Shown: one piece after another, positions 8,283-16,394 of the stretch
Layout: each line of letters opens with the position of its first letter
Position numbering within the stretch: the stretch's first letter is position 1
From: CAYOEV01 sp964403075
GTDB taxonomy: Bacteria; Bacteroidota; Bacteroidia; Cytophagales; Cyclobacteriaceae
Length of the DNA stretch: 64,000 nucleotides
Direction of reading: 5' to 3'
Assembly (NCBI GenBank): GCA_964403075.1
Contig: CAYOEV010000001.1
Location: 1-64,000 of the forward strand
The notes under the pieces: generated by a model
The model's database searches: none
The model's input: only the letters and a program-made list of their open reading frames with translations
Told to the model about the DNA's origin: nothing
Position numbers and translations under genes: made by a program

Positions 8283-9358
8283 TTAAGTAATTGCCCAACT
8301 TCAAAGGCAGAGGGGACATCGTTGTAATGCCACTTCCCTTTGATTACACCATTCTGAAGCAGCAAAATGCCGGGGTTGCTTCTAATCATGGTCTTCAAAA
8401 CCGTTGCATCCGCATAGAAATAACTCAAAGCCAACTGGTTTTGATGCCTGAATTCTTCAAATGCTTCATAGCCGGAAGATGTCAATATCCAGGTCGTTGC
8501 CTTAGCACCTTTAGCCAACAACTTCAAATCAGCCATTGCGCCGGCGTTTGTATCTGCAACGTTGTGAATAACAAAGATAAGCTTGTCACCTGTCAACAAT
8601 TTGGAAGTCTGATCGCCGGCATCATTCCATACACTTAAATCTGTTATTTTGGCCTGTACCTCGTCCTCATTCAATACAACCATCTCCTTGAAGACGTAAC
8701 TAGTGTCCTTGGGGTACTCCGCGAATGTAAATTCTTCCCCGTTTTTGGTCATCACATATTCATAGATTGGGGTTTCCTGCGGCTGCATGAGTTGGGGTAG
8801 GTCATTACCCACCATGTATGCCCGAAAGTCAATATAGGGCAAATGCCAGATGGCGTACAAAGCCACTCCTGAAAACACTAGCGCAGAACCCCACACTTTG
8901 AGTTCCATAAGCCATTTCTGGCCCAACAAGGGTGGGTAGGTTTGCTTATAAATGAAAATGACCGCAATAAGCAACAGCAACACCACATCTTTGCCAAAAG
9001 ACTCCCACGGCGTCAACTTAATGGCATCTCCAAAACAACCGCAGTCTGTGACTTTTCCCGTGTAGGCCGAATAAAAGGTAAGGCCGGTAAAAAACAAAAT
9101 CATCAATAAAAGTATCCAGGAGGTGATGGGCATGCGGTAGCCGACGATGGTTGCAATCCCGATGACAACCTCAGCAACCACCAAAATAACCGACAAGACC
9201 AGGGCAGCGGGTATCAGCACTTCCCAAAATCCACCGAAAACACTAAAATATTCTTCCAGTTTTATTTGTGTGCCTACCGGATCATTGACCTTAATCAGGC
9301 CGGAGAAGACAAACAACCCACCTACCAAGTATCGGGCGATTTCTTTAACTATTTTCAT
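8279..9358 (-). CDS. BT_3928-type membrane protein: DoxX/MauE domain plus thioredoxin-like domain
   Basis: This is a 359-residue protein. The first 145 residues hold about four transmembrane segments in a DoxX/MauE-like arrangement, with a Cys pair in DCGCFGD (C106, C108) after the third segment, typical of the MauE side of the family. After a fifth hydrophobic stretch (about 150-170), the C-terminal region (about 250-355) resembles a thioredoxin fold, with a probable cis-proline in RSNPGILLLQNGVI, but has no CxxC. A role in envelope redox chemistry is therefore plausible but unproven. It overlaps the upstream DUF1599 gene by 14 bases and aroK by 4. Confidence 0.82.
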   Translation of the reverse strand: MKIVKEIARYLVGGLFVFSGLIKVNDPVGTQIKLEEYFSVFGGFWEVLIPAALVLSVILVVAEVVIGIATIVGYRMPITSWILLLMILFFTGLTFYSAYTGKVTDCGCFGDAIKLTPWESFGKDVVLLLLIAVIFIYKQTYPPLLGQKWLMELKVWGSALVFSGVALYAIWHLPYIDFRAYMVGNDLPQLMQPQETPIYEYVMTKNGEEFTFAEYPKDTSYVFKEMVVLNEDEVQAKITDLSVWNDAGDQTSKLLTGDKLIFVIHNVADTNAGAMADLKLLAKGAKATTWILTSSGYEAFEEFRHQNQLALSYFYADATVLKTMIRSNPGILLLQNGVIKGKWHYNDVPSAFEVGQLLK

Positions 9359-9896
9359 TTTCTTCCATTAATATGAGTGCAAAGACAGCATAGTTTACGA
9401 TGTCCATGTAGTTGGCTTCTACACCTTCTGAGACCAATGTACGACCCTCATTACATTCAATCTGTTTTACGCGCAAAAGTTTCATCAGTATGATATCTGT
9501 AATAGAATTTACACGCATGTGCCGCCAGGCTTCTCCATAGTCGTGGTTCTTGTCTTTCAGGAGCTTTAAAGTATCCACAGAAGCGTCTTCGTAGCGTGGT
9601 GCCAATGCTTCAAGTGGAATTTCCATCGGGTCTGATTCATCCAGTTGCATTTGGATCAGGGCAATGAGACAATAATTGATAATGCCCATAAATTCACCAA
9701 TTACATCATCGGCAACTTTTTGCGTGCCCTTCTCCTGTATCGATCTTATCCGCTGTGCTTTAATATAAATCTGATCTGTGATGGAGGGCAGACGTAGAAT
9801 GCGCCAGGCAGTACCATAATCCCGGGTCTTTTTTTGAAACAAAGATCTGCATCGATCTATTATGGTTGTGTATTGCTTTTCAGTTTCTGTGTTCAT
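9345..9896 (-). CDS. DUF1599 domain protein with two tandem repeats
   Basis: This 183-residue soluble protein matches DUF1599 (conserved in Bacteroidota, function not established to my knowledge). It is built from two copies of the same unit, about residues 17-84 and 107-178. Aligned landmarks sit 93-94 residues apart: RDYGTAWR / HDYGEAWR, SITD / SITD, IINY / IVNY. The conserved acidic, Tyr and Trp residues suggest a small all-alpha binding or metal site in each half. It is the first gene of an operon with the DoxX-like gene and aroK. It is divergent from folP, with promoter elements between them. Confidence 0.85.
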   Translation of the reverse strand: MNTETEKQYTTIIDRCRSLFQKKTRDYGTAWRILRLPSITDQIYIKAQRIRSIQEKGTQKVADDVIGEFMGIINYCLIALIQMQLDESDPMEIPLEALAPRYEDASVDTLKLLKDKNHDYGEAWRHMRVNSITDIILMKLLRVKQIECNEGRTLVSEGVEANYMDIVNYAVFALILMEENENS

Positions 9897-9912
9897 CCGA
9901 TGGAAGGATACT

Positions 9913-9920
9913 TATCTTTG
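9913..9920 (+). promoter_or_regulatory. Promoter -7 element for folP-dacA
   Basis: TATCTTTG matches the Bacteroidota -7 consensus TAnnTTTG. Transcription would begin near base 9927, which rules out folP starts at 9834 and 9900 and favours TTG 9942. No good -33 TTG is visible. Confidence 0.45.
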
Positions 9921-9928
9921 GAAGCTTT

Positions 9929-9936
9929 CAAAATTA
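9929..9936 (-). promoter_or_regulatory. Promoter -7 element for the DUF1599-aroK operon
   Basis: The minus strand reads TAATTTTG, a match to TAnnTTTG, 33 bases before the DUF1599 ATG. It lies only 8 bases from the divergent folP element, so the two promoters overlap. Confidence 0.4.
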
Positions 9937-9941
9937 CCCAA

Positions 9942-10790
9942 TTGGACAACAATTTCAGCATCAACATATCTGGAACACTCATGGACTTATCACGTCCTAA
10001 AGTCATGGGTATTTTGAATGCAACACCAGATTCGTTTTTTGCAGGCAGCCGTGTGCCGGCTGTAAACGATGTATTGCGCCAGGCAGAAGGCATGATTTCG
10101 GCGGGCGTAAACATGCTAGACATAGGTGGTTACTCGTCCCGGCCCGGTGCAGATGACATCCCCGAGAACATCGAACGCCGACGTGTTGAAGGTCATGTGC
10201 GGGCACTGCACAAAGCATTTCCGGAAATTCCCCTTTCAATAGACACTTTCAGATCTTCCATTGCCGAGGTGGCTTTAGCGTCAGGCGCCCACATGATCAA
10301 TGACATTTCTGGTGGACAACTGGATGAACACATGTTCAGTGTCGTGCAGGCTCATGGGGTTCCTTACATTGCCATGCACATGCAGGGATCACCGCAAACC
10401 ATGAAAGAAAAAACGATTTATCCGGGAGAGTTGATCAAAACGATGATGACCTACTTTTCCGCCATTGATAGACGTTGTCGCGACATGGGTATCCACGACC
10501 TGGTCATCGATCCAGGCTTCGGATTTGCTAAAAACATGACACAGAATTATTATATCTTGAACAATCTGGAACAATTGCAGTGGCTGGAACGGCCGATTCT
10601 CGTTGGTTTATCCAGGAAGTCTATGATTTGGAAAACCCTGGAAATTACACCGGATCAGGCTTTAAACGGAAGCACCGTACTACACACGGTAGCCCTCCTA
10701 AAAGGGGCATCCATTTTGCGGGTACATGATGTAAAGGAAGCAGTGGAAGTCGTACAATTAATAAATACCTTGAATGATAACTGTCTTTAA
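9942..10790 (+). CDS. folP: Dihydropteroate synthase
   Basis: FolP joins para-aminobenzoate to the pterin pyrophosphate in folate synthesis. All family signatures are visible: GILNATPDSFF, the MLDIGGYSSRPGA loop, SIDTFRSS, MINDISGG, MHMQGSPQTM, DPGFGFAKN, GLSRKSM and the closing RVHDV. The frame is open from TTG 9834, and ATG 9900 is possible. I chose TTG 9942 because it leaves 13 residues before the conserved LMDLSRPKVMG block, as in related proteins, and because two promoter elements lie between 9913 and 9936; ATG 9981 is an alternative. The end overlaps dacA by 17 bases. Confidence 0.88.
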   Translation: MDNNFSINISGTLMDLSRPKVMGILNATPDSFFAGSRVPAVNDVLRQAEGMISAGVNMLDIGGYSSRPGADDIPENIERRRVEGHVRALHKAFPEIPLSIDTFRSSIAEVALASGAHMINDISGGQLDEHMFSVVQAHGVPYIAMHMQGSPQTMKEKTIYPGELIKTMMTYFSAIDRRCRDMGIHDLVIDPGFGFAKNMTQNYYILNNLEQLQWLERPILVGLSRKSMIWKTLEITPDQALNGSTVLHTVALLKGASILRVHDVKEAVEVVQLINTLNDNCL

Positions 10791-11634
10791 GATTGGTTTT
10801 CTTGATGTGAAGTGGGTCGATTTTATCGATATCCTTTTGGTAACCATCTTATTGTCACAGGTATACAAGCTGATGCGGGGCACCATTGCTATTCGTGTCT
10901 TTTTAGGCTTTCTGTCACTCTATCTTATCTACCTGGTCGTCCGTGCTGCGGAAATGGAGTTACTCACTGCCATTTTGGGCCAGTTTATGGGCGTCGGTGT
11001 GCTGGCCTTGATCATACTTTTTCAGCAAGAAATCAGAAAGTTTCTGATTTTGCTAGGTCGAACAACTGCTTTTCAAGAGGGTACACTGGTAAAAAATATG
11101 CGATCTGCCATGTGGTCCAGAGACAGTCCACAAACGGATATCAGCAGCTTAGTTGACGCCTTAAAAACACTGAGCGCTTCCAGTACGGGTGCGCTTGTGG
11201 TGTTATCCAAAGAATCTGAACTCAGGTTCTATGCAGAATCCGGTGACATCATAAATGCTGAACTTTCGAAGCGATTGCTGATGGCCATATTCAATAAACA
11301 CAGTCCCATGCATGACGGAGCCGTGATCATCTACCGGGGACGAATTGTTGCGGCAAGATGTATTCTACCTGTTACCGACAGAGATGATATCCCCGCTAAT
11401 TTTGGCCTCAGGCACCGTGCGGCCATTGGAATGTCTGAAACCACCAACGTCCTGGTGGTCATCGTGTCTGAAGAATCCGGACAGATGAACGTAGCCCAAA
11501 ATGGAAAGGTACGCGCCAATCTCTCCGCGCAAGAGTTACGGTCAGAAATCAAACTATACCTGTCTGAGCCAAAAAATCAGGACCCGTCTTTTGTTCGCAG
11601 ACTACTTTTTAAGAATCAGAAAGCCTCGGTCTGA
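10774..11634 (+). CDS. dacA: Diadenylate cyclase CdaA/DacA (c-di-AMP synthase)
   Basis: This 286-residue membrane enzyme makes cyclic di-AMP from two ATP. Three transmembrane helices lie in the first 90 residues. The DisA_N catalytic domain carries both signature motifs: DGA at 181-183 (in MHDGAVII) and RHR at 213-215 (in FGLRHRAAIGMSE). The length and layout match CdaA rather than DisA or CdaS. It overlaps folP by 17 bases, a neighbourhood common in Bacteroidota. c-di-AMP usually controls potassium and wall homeostasis. A DHH phosphoesterase that might handle its breakdown product is encoded at 53.9 kb. Confidence 0.95.
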   Translation: MITVFKIGFLDVKWVDFIDILLVTILLSQVYKLMRGTIAIRVFLGFLSLYLIYLVVRAAEMELLTAILGQFMGVGVLALIILFQQEIRKFLILLGRTTAFQEGTLVKNMRSAMWSRDSPQTDISSLVDALKTLSASSTGALVVLSKESELRFYAESGDIINAELSKRLLMAIFNKHSPMHDGAVIIYRGRIVAARCILPVTDRDDIPANFGLRHRAAIGMSETTNVLVVIVSEESGQMNVAQNGKVRANLSAQELRSEIKLYLSEPKNQDPSFVRRLLFKNQKASV

Positions 11635-11642
11635 GGCAATGA

Positions 11643-12830
11643 TTAAATCACCCCCAGCTCTTTACCCACCTCGATGAATGCATCGACTGCACGATCGAGG
11701 TGCCCCCGGTCATGAATGGCCGATAACTGCACACGAATACGCGCTTCTCCTTTAGGTACCACTGGATAATAGAATCCAATCACGTAAATACCTCTTTCTA
11801 AAAGTTTGGCCGCCATTTTTTGTGATAAAACCGCATCGTACAACATTACAGGTACAATGGGGTGCTCGCCCGGCTTCAGGTCGAAACCAGCGGCCTCCAT
11901 CTTATTTCTAAAATATCGCGTATTGTCTTCGAGTTTATCCCTTAGCTCAGTAGTCTCGCTCAGAAGGTCAATCACCTCACTGGAAGCGCCCACAATCGCA
12001 GGTGCGAGTGTATTCGAAAACAGGTAGGGCCGGGATCTTTGACGAAGGATGTCAATGATCTCTGCAGGGCCGCTGGTGAAACCCCCGAGTGCACCACCTA
12101 GCGCTTTACCCAACGTTCCGGTAATGATGTCTACCCGGCCCATCACACCTCGGTGCTCATGCGTGCCTCGGCCGGTTTTACCCATAAAACCTGTTGAATG
12201 ACATTCATCGACCATTACCACGGCATCGTACTGATCTGCGAGGTCGCAAATTTTATCCAGTTGAGCAATGGTGCCATCCATGGAAAAGACACCGTCTGTA
12301 ACAATGATCTTATTTTCCGCGTCGCCGGCAGCCTGCAGCTGTATCTCAAGATCCTCCATGTCGTTATGCTTGTAACGATACCTGGCGGCTTTGCACAATC
12401 GCACCCCATCGATGATCGACGCATGATTCAGCGCATCCGAGATAATCGCATCTTCTTTTCCTAGAATTGGTTCGAATACGCCTCCATTGGCGTCAAAGCA
12501 GGCGGCATACAAAACAGTATCTTCAGTACCCAAAAATTCGGAAAGCTTTCGTTCCAACTCTTTGTGTATGTCCTGTGTCCCACATATAAAACGGACGGAA
12601 GACATGCCATATCCACGCTCATCAATGGACCGCTTCGCTGCTTGTAACACCCGTGGGTGTGAAGACAAGCCCAAATAGTTGTTGGCGCAAAAATTGAGGA
12701 CATTTTGACCCTCATTGAGCGTGATGGTCGCATCTTGTGGAGAGGCAATGATGCGTTCAGACTTATACAGGCCTTCTTCTTTGATGTTGGCCAGTTCTTT
12801 CTCCAGCTTCGTTTTCAGGGATTTATACAT
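11643..12830 (-). CDS. kbl: Glycine C-acetyltransferase (2-amino-3-ketobutyrate CoA ligase)
   Basis: This 395-residue PLP enzyme of the alpha-oxoamine synthase family cleaves 2-amino-3-ketobutyrate with CoA to glycine and acetyl-CoA. Motifs include NFCANNYLGLSSHP, the pyridine-stacking region ALNHASIIDG, VDECHSTGFMG, and the PLP-lysine segment TGTLGKALGGALGG. Length and N-terminus match Kbl closely, so other family members (serine palmitoyltransferase, BioF) are less likely. The threonine dehydrogenase that makes its substrate is encoded at 13.1 kb, two genes away on the other strand. Confidence 0.94.
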   Translation of the reverse strand: MYKSLKTKLEKELANIKEEGLYKSERIIASPQDATITLNEGQNVLNFCANNYLGLSSHPRVLQAAKRSIDERGYGMSSVRFICGTQDIHKELERKLSEFLGTEDTVLYAACFDANGGVFEPILGKEDAIISDALNHASIIDGVRLCKAARYRYKHNDMEDLEIQLQAAGDAENKIIVTDGVFSMDGTIAQLDKICDLADQYDAVVMVDECHSTGFMGKTGRGTHEHRGVMGRVDIITGTLGKALGGALGGFTSGPAEIIDILRQRSRPYLFSNTLAPAIVGASSEVIDLLSETTELRDKLEDNTRYFRNKMEAAGFDLKPGEHPIVPVMLYDAVLSQKMAAKLLERGIYVIGFYYPVVPKGEARIRVQLSAIHDRGHLDRAVDAFIEVGKELGVI

Positions 12831-13065
12831 CTTTCTTTGGTAGAATTTTAGGCTTTACGCTTGGTTTTACTTTACGCACTTTCGCTGCTCCCCACAGTTG
12901 ATATTTCCTTCGAATAGGATTAATCAAAAATAATTTTTGAGCGGTAAAACTCGACGGGTGTAACTGCTCAAATACTCTTTTAAGTTCCTCATACAGCAAG
13001 GGGTCACCATTGAGGAACTTTACAGGATCAATCTTTTTTCCCTTGAGGTATTCCTGAAAGCACAT
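12823..13065 (-). CDS. Conserved small protein of Bacteroidota, function unknown
   Basis: This is an 80-residue basic protein without signal peptide or membrane segment. The central SFTAQKLFLINPIRRKY segment is the part I recognise from similar short proteins in related bacteria; no function is known to me. The C-terminal 20 residues are Lys/Pro/Val-rich (VKPSVKPKILPKK). It overlaps kbl by 8 bases, which suggests co-transcription. A promoter-like TACCTTTG lies only 4 bases before its ATG. Confidence 0.7.
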   Translation of the reverse strand: MCFQEYLKGKKIDPVKFLNGDPLLYEELKRVFEQLHPSSFTAQKLFLINPIRRKYQLWGAAKVRKVKPSVKPKILPKKDV

Positions 13066-13069
13066 GCTA

Positions 13070-13077
13070 CAAAGGTA
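13070..13077 (-). promoter_or_regulatory. Possible -7 element giving a leaderless transcript for the small gene and kbl
   Basis: The minus strand reads TACCTTTG (TAnnTTTG) just 4 bases before the ATG at 13065. A transcript from it would start at or next to the start codon. No -33 TTG is evident. Confidence 0.35.
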
Positions 13078-13121
13078 AATGAATCAGGATGCGTAATTTT
13101 ACTATTTAGAAAACCTCCCCC

Positions 13122-14072
13122 ATGGAAAAAATCTTAATCATTGGAGCCGCCGGTCAACTGGGCTCCGAATTGACCCTGGCACTTCGTAATCAACATGGAA
13201 ATGAAAGGGTAATAGCAACAGATATTCGACTGCCAGAAAGTGGCGTGTTACTGGAGGGTCCTTTCGAAAAACTGGACGCCTCGGACGTAGACGCCTATCA
13301 AAGACTTCTCCGTCGCCACAAAATCACCCAGGTCTACCACCTGGCGGCCGTTCTTTCTGCTCGGGCAGAAAGCCATCCACTGGAAGCCTGGAAAATCAAC
13401 ATGGACAGCCTGTTGGCCGTGCTGGAGTCTGGCCGAAATCAGGTGAAAAAGATCTACTGGCCCAGCTCCATCGCAGTATTCGGACCAGATACGCCCAAAG
13501 ACCACACCCCCCAATATACCCTTACGAACCCAACAACGGTTTATGGTATCAGCAAACTCGCGGGAGAAAGGTGGTGTGAATATTATTTTAATAAATATGG
13601 CGTAGATGTGCGCAGCATTCGCTACCCGGGTTTAATAGGTTACAAGACATCTCCCGGCGGAGGTACCACAGATTATGCCGTAGAAATCTTCTGGAAAGCA
13701 ATAGCCAATGAAGCTTACACGTGTTTCTTGGACAAAGATAGCGCCCTACCCATGATGTATATAGATGACGCCATAAGCGGTACGATCGATTTGATGAATA
13801 CGGATCCAGACCGCTTGACCATACGCAGCAGTTACAACCTGGCCGCCATGAGCTTTACCCCTGCGCAGCTTTTACAAGCTATCCAAAAACACTTGCCCAA
13901 CTTCCAAATGACCTACGCGCCAGATTTCAGACAAAAAATTGCAGACAGCTGGCCCAACAGCATCGACGACCGCCAGGCAAAGGAAGACTGGAAATGGTCG
14001 TCAGCCTACGACCTCGATCAACTCGTACTTACCATGATTGAAGGGGTGGGCGCATCGGTTCCTGCCAAATGA
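13122..14072 (+). CDS. NAD-dependent epimerase/dehydratase, probable SDR-type L-threonine 3-dehydrogenase
   Basis: This is a 316-residue extended SDR. The N-terminal GAAGQLGSEL is the NAD-binding GxxGxxG, the catalytic motif is Tyr-x3-Lys in TVYGISKLAGE, and SSIAVFG holds the catalytic Ser. The segment RYPGLIGYKTSPGGGTTDYA and the overall sequence match the SDR-type threonine dehydrogenases that oxidise threonine to 2-amino-3-ketobutyrate, not the zinc-dependent Tdh of E. coli. Linkage to kbl supports this. A sugar-nucleotide epimerase is the alternative but fits the context less well. Confidence 0.85.
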   Translation: MEKILIIGAAGQLGSELTLALRNQHGNERVIATDIRLPESGVLLEGPFEKLDASDVDAYQRLLRRHKITQVYHLAAVLSARAESHPLEAWKINMDSLLAVLESGRNQVKKIYWPSSIAVFGPDTPKDHTPQYTLTNPTTVYGISKLAGERWCEYYFNKYGVDVRSIRYPGLIGYKTSPGGGTTDYAVEIFWKAIANEAYTCFLDKDSALPMMYIDDAISGTIDLMNTDPDRLTIRSSYNLAAMSFTPAQLLQAIQKHLPNFQMTYAPDFRQKIADSWPNSIDDRQAKEDWKWSSAYDLDQLVLTMIEGVGASVPAK

Positions 14073-14123
14073 TCGGGATTTTTCAATATGATTGGTTTAA
14101 TTGCGGATTGAATCGCTAAGCCA

Positions 14124-14906
14124 ATGGACAATTTCGACAATCTAACCACGCATATTGAACATTCAATACTTACCCTAACCATTAACCGCGAAAAGAAACT
14201 GAATGCGTTAAATACGTCCACCATTTCAGAGCTGAGGGAAGCCTTTCAAAAGGCCATGGACAACCGGGAGATCAAAGGTGTTTTGTTGACCGGCGCGGGA
14301 GACAAGGCCTTTGTAGCAGGTGCCGATATTTCAGAATTTACGGGTTTGAGTGAAACGCATGCCCGGAAATTTTCTGAGGAAGGGCAAGAGGTATTCACAA
14401 TGATCGAACAATGCCAAAAACCGGTAATTGCGGTCATCCACGGCTTCGCTTTGGGGGGCGGGTGCGAACTGGCCATGGCCTGTCATTTGCGGGTAGCCTC
14501 AACTTCTGCCAGATTTGGGCAGCCTGAAGTAAATCTGGGCGTAATTCCGGGCTACGGCGGTACACAAAGACTGACTCAGTTAATTGGCAAAGGGCGGGCG
14601 CTGGAATTTATGATGACTGCCGAAATGATCGATGCCAGACGTGCGGAGGACATAGGCCTGGTGAATTACGTAGCAGCAGATAAAAACGCAGCCTTGCAGA
14701 AGGCCAAAGAGCTGCTCACCACCATAACTTCAAAAGCACCGATCGCCATAGGCTGGGTCATCGAATGTGTAAACCAGGTTTTCAGTTCGGCTGATGGCTT
14801 TCAGGTTGAAGCAAATGCGTTTGCCAGATGTTGCAGCACCGAAGATTTCAAAGAAGGTGTGGATGCTTTTCTAAGTAAGCGGCAGGCAGCTTTCAAAGGA
14901 GAATAA
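14124..14906 (+). CDS. Enoyl-CoA hydratase/isomerase (crotonase family)
   Basis: This 260-residue crotonase-fold protein has the oxyanion-hole segment AFVAGADISEF and both Glu positions used by true hydratases: GGGCELAMA and FGQPEVNLGVIPGYGGTQR. It therefore should hydrate trans-2-enoyl-CoA, most likely short-chain (fatty acid or butanoate metabolism). No other beta-oxidation genes lie nearby, so the pathway is open. The flippase gene starts 3 bases after its stop, and the two are likely co-transcribed although functionally unrelated. Confidence 0.92.
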   Translation: MDNFDNLTTHIEHSILTLTINREKKLNALNTSTISELREAFQKAMDNREIKGVLLTGAGDKAFVAGADISEFTGLSETHARKFSEEGQEVFTMIEQCQKPVIAVIHGFALGGGCELAMACHLRVASTSARFGQPEVNLGVIPGYGGTQRLTQLIGKGRALEFMMTAEMIDARRAEDIGLVNYVAADKNAALQKAKELLTTITSKAPIAIGWVIECVNQVFSSADGFQVEANAFARCCSTEDFKEGVDAFLSKRQAAFKGE

Positions 14907-14909
14907 GCC

Positions 14910-16394
14910 TTGAATCCGCTGAAGAAGCTCTTTGGTCAAGCTGCAATTTATGGTGCAAGCAGCGTCATCGGCAGAGCCATCAACTTCTTCCTGGTTCCCC
15001 TCTATTCAAGCGTTTTTCAGCCGGCCGACTATGCAGTGGTCATCGACCTTTATGTATATGTGGCCTTACTTATGGTCCTCTACCTGTTTGGTATAGAAAC
15101 CACCTTCTTCAGATTTTCGACCAAATACGATTCCCGACTTCATTTTTTCCGCTTGAGCGTTACGCATACCTTGGGCACTTCATTGCTGCTATCTGGTGCT
15201 ATTTATGCCTTTGCACCTACCTTGGCCGGCTGGCTTGAGTATCCCGAGCATGCCGCTTTCATACGTTGGCTGGCAATAATTTTGGCCCTCGATACCGTTG
15301 TGGCCGTTCCTTTCGCCCAATTGAGACTGGAGGGCCGGGCCGCTCGTTTTGCCAGTCTTAAATTGGTCAACATCGGTGTCAATGTCGGGGCCAATATTTT
15401 CTTTCTGGTCTTTTGCCCTTATTGGCTCCAGCAATCATCCGATACCACACTAACTGTATGGATAGAAGGTTTTTACCATCCGGAGCATCAGTTGGCTTAT
15501 GTTTTTCTATCCAATCTGCTGGCTTCAGGTATCACCTTTCTCATGCTCCTGCCAAGCCTGTTCAATTACCGTTGGACTTTCGACGTCCAGAAATGGCGTC
15601 AGATGATGTCCTATGCCCTACCCATTGTCATCATCGGCTTTGCGGGCCAGACCAACGAAATGCTCTCGAGGGCGCTACTCAGGCATTGGCTACCAGAAGG
15701 CTTTTATCCTGGGCGCACTTCATTGGAATCGTTGGGTATCTTCGGTGCATGCTATAAACTTAGCATGCTGATGACTCTCAGCGTTCAGGCCTTTAGGTAT
15801 GCATACGAACCCTTTTTCTTTTCCCATTCAATTGAAAAAGAATCTCCCACCCTCTTTGCGCGGGTTATGCACCACTTCATCATCTACGGTACTGCTGCCG
15901 TAGTGGTCATCACCCTCATCCTACCGTGGGCAGCACCGATTGTTTTACGCAGGCCAGCATATCTAGAGGCCCTGCACGTGGTCCCATTCCTACTTTGGGC
16001 TGGCTTGCTCCTGGGAATACACTTCAACCTTTCAATCTGGTACAAACTGACTGATAAAACACACTATGGCGCATGGATCGTGAGTATAGGTGCCGTTTTA
16101 ACCATCGCACTCAACCTCCTCCTCATTCCCTATTACGGATATGAAGGAAGTACAGCTGCCACATTATTCACGTACCTCATCATGGTCTCCATCAGTTATG
16201 GATGGGGCCAACGCCATTATCCGGTTCCTTACCAACTTCGGGTGCTTATCTACCCTGGCTGGGTCCTCATTTGGTTGATGACTGCCCAGTTGGATTTTAC
16301 CGACGGCAGCCTCAGGACAATTTGGGCCCTCTCGGGGCCCGTAATCTTTTTATTTTTGCTCACCTTACTGGAACGACGAAACCGAGTGGCATGA
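14910..16394 (+). CDS. Polysaccharide/oligosaccharide flippase (Wzx/MATE-like)
   Basis: This 494-residue membrane protein has about 14 hydrophobic segments and the N-terminal pattern GQAAIYGASSVIGRAINFFL typical of lipid-linked oligosaccharide flippases of the MOP superfamily. It probably moves a lipid-linked sugar across the inner membrane. The start is TTG 14910, 3 bases after the crotonase stop. The stop overlaps the ATG of the nucleotidyltransferase gene (ATGA). No polymerase or glycosyltransferases lie directly next to it; a small cluster is at 50 kb. Confidence 0.88.
   Translation: MNPLKKLFGQAAIYGASSVIGRAINFFLVPLYSSVFQPADYAVVIDLYVYVALLMVLYLFGIETTFFRFSTKYDSRLHFFRLSVTHTLGTSLLLSGAIYAFAPTLAGWLEYPEHAAFIRWLAIILALDTVVAVPFAQLRLEGRAARFASLKLVNIGVNVGANIFFLVFCPYWLQQSSDTTLTVWIEGFYHPEHQLAYVFLSNLLASGITFLMLLPSLFNYRWTFDVQKWRQMMSYALPIVIIGFAGQTNEMLSRALLRHWLPEGFYPGRTSLESLGIFGACYKLSMLMTLSVQAFRYAYEPFFFSHSIEKESPTLFARVMHHFIIYGTAAVVVITLILPWAAPIVLRRPAYLEALHVVPFLLWAGLLLGIHFNLSIWYKLTDKTHYGAWIVSIGAVLTIALNLLLIPYYGYEGSTAATLFTYLIMVSISYGWGQRHYPVPYQLRVLIYPGWVLIWLMTAQLDFTDGSLRTIWALSGPVIFLFLLTLLERRNRVA

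Noticed and set aside
9834..9941. Longer folP N-terminus from TTG 9834 or ATG 9900
   Set aside because: It would overlap the divergent DUF1599 gene or its promoter, and the added residues do not resemble dihydropteroate synthase.
11623..11637. Hairpin GCCTC...GAGGC across the dacA stop
   Set aside because: Five-base stem with no T run on either strand; too weak to call a terminator.
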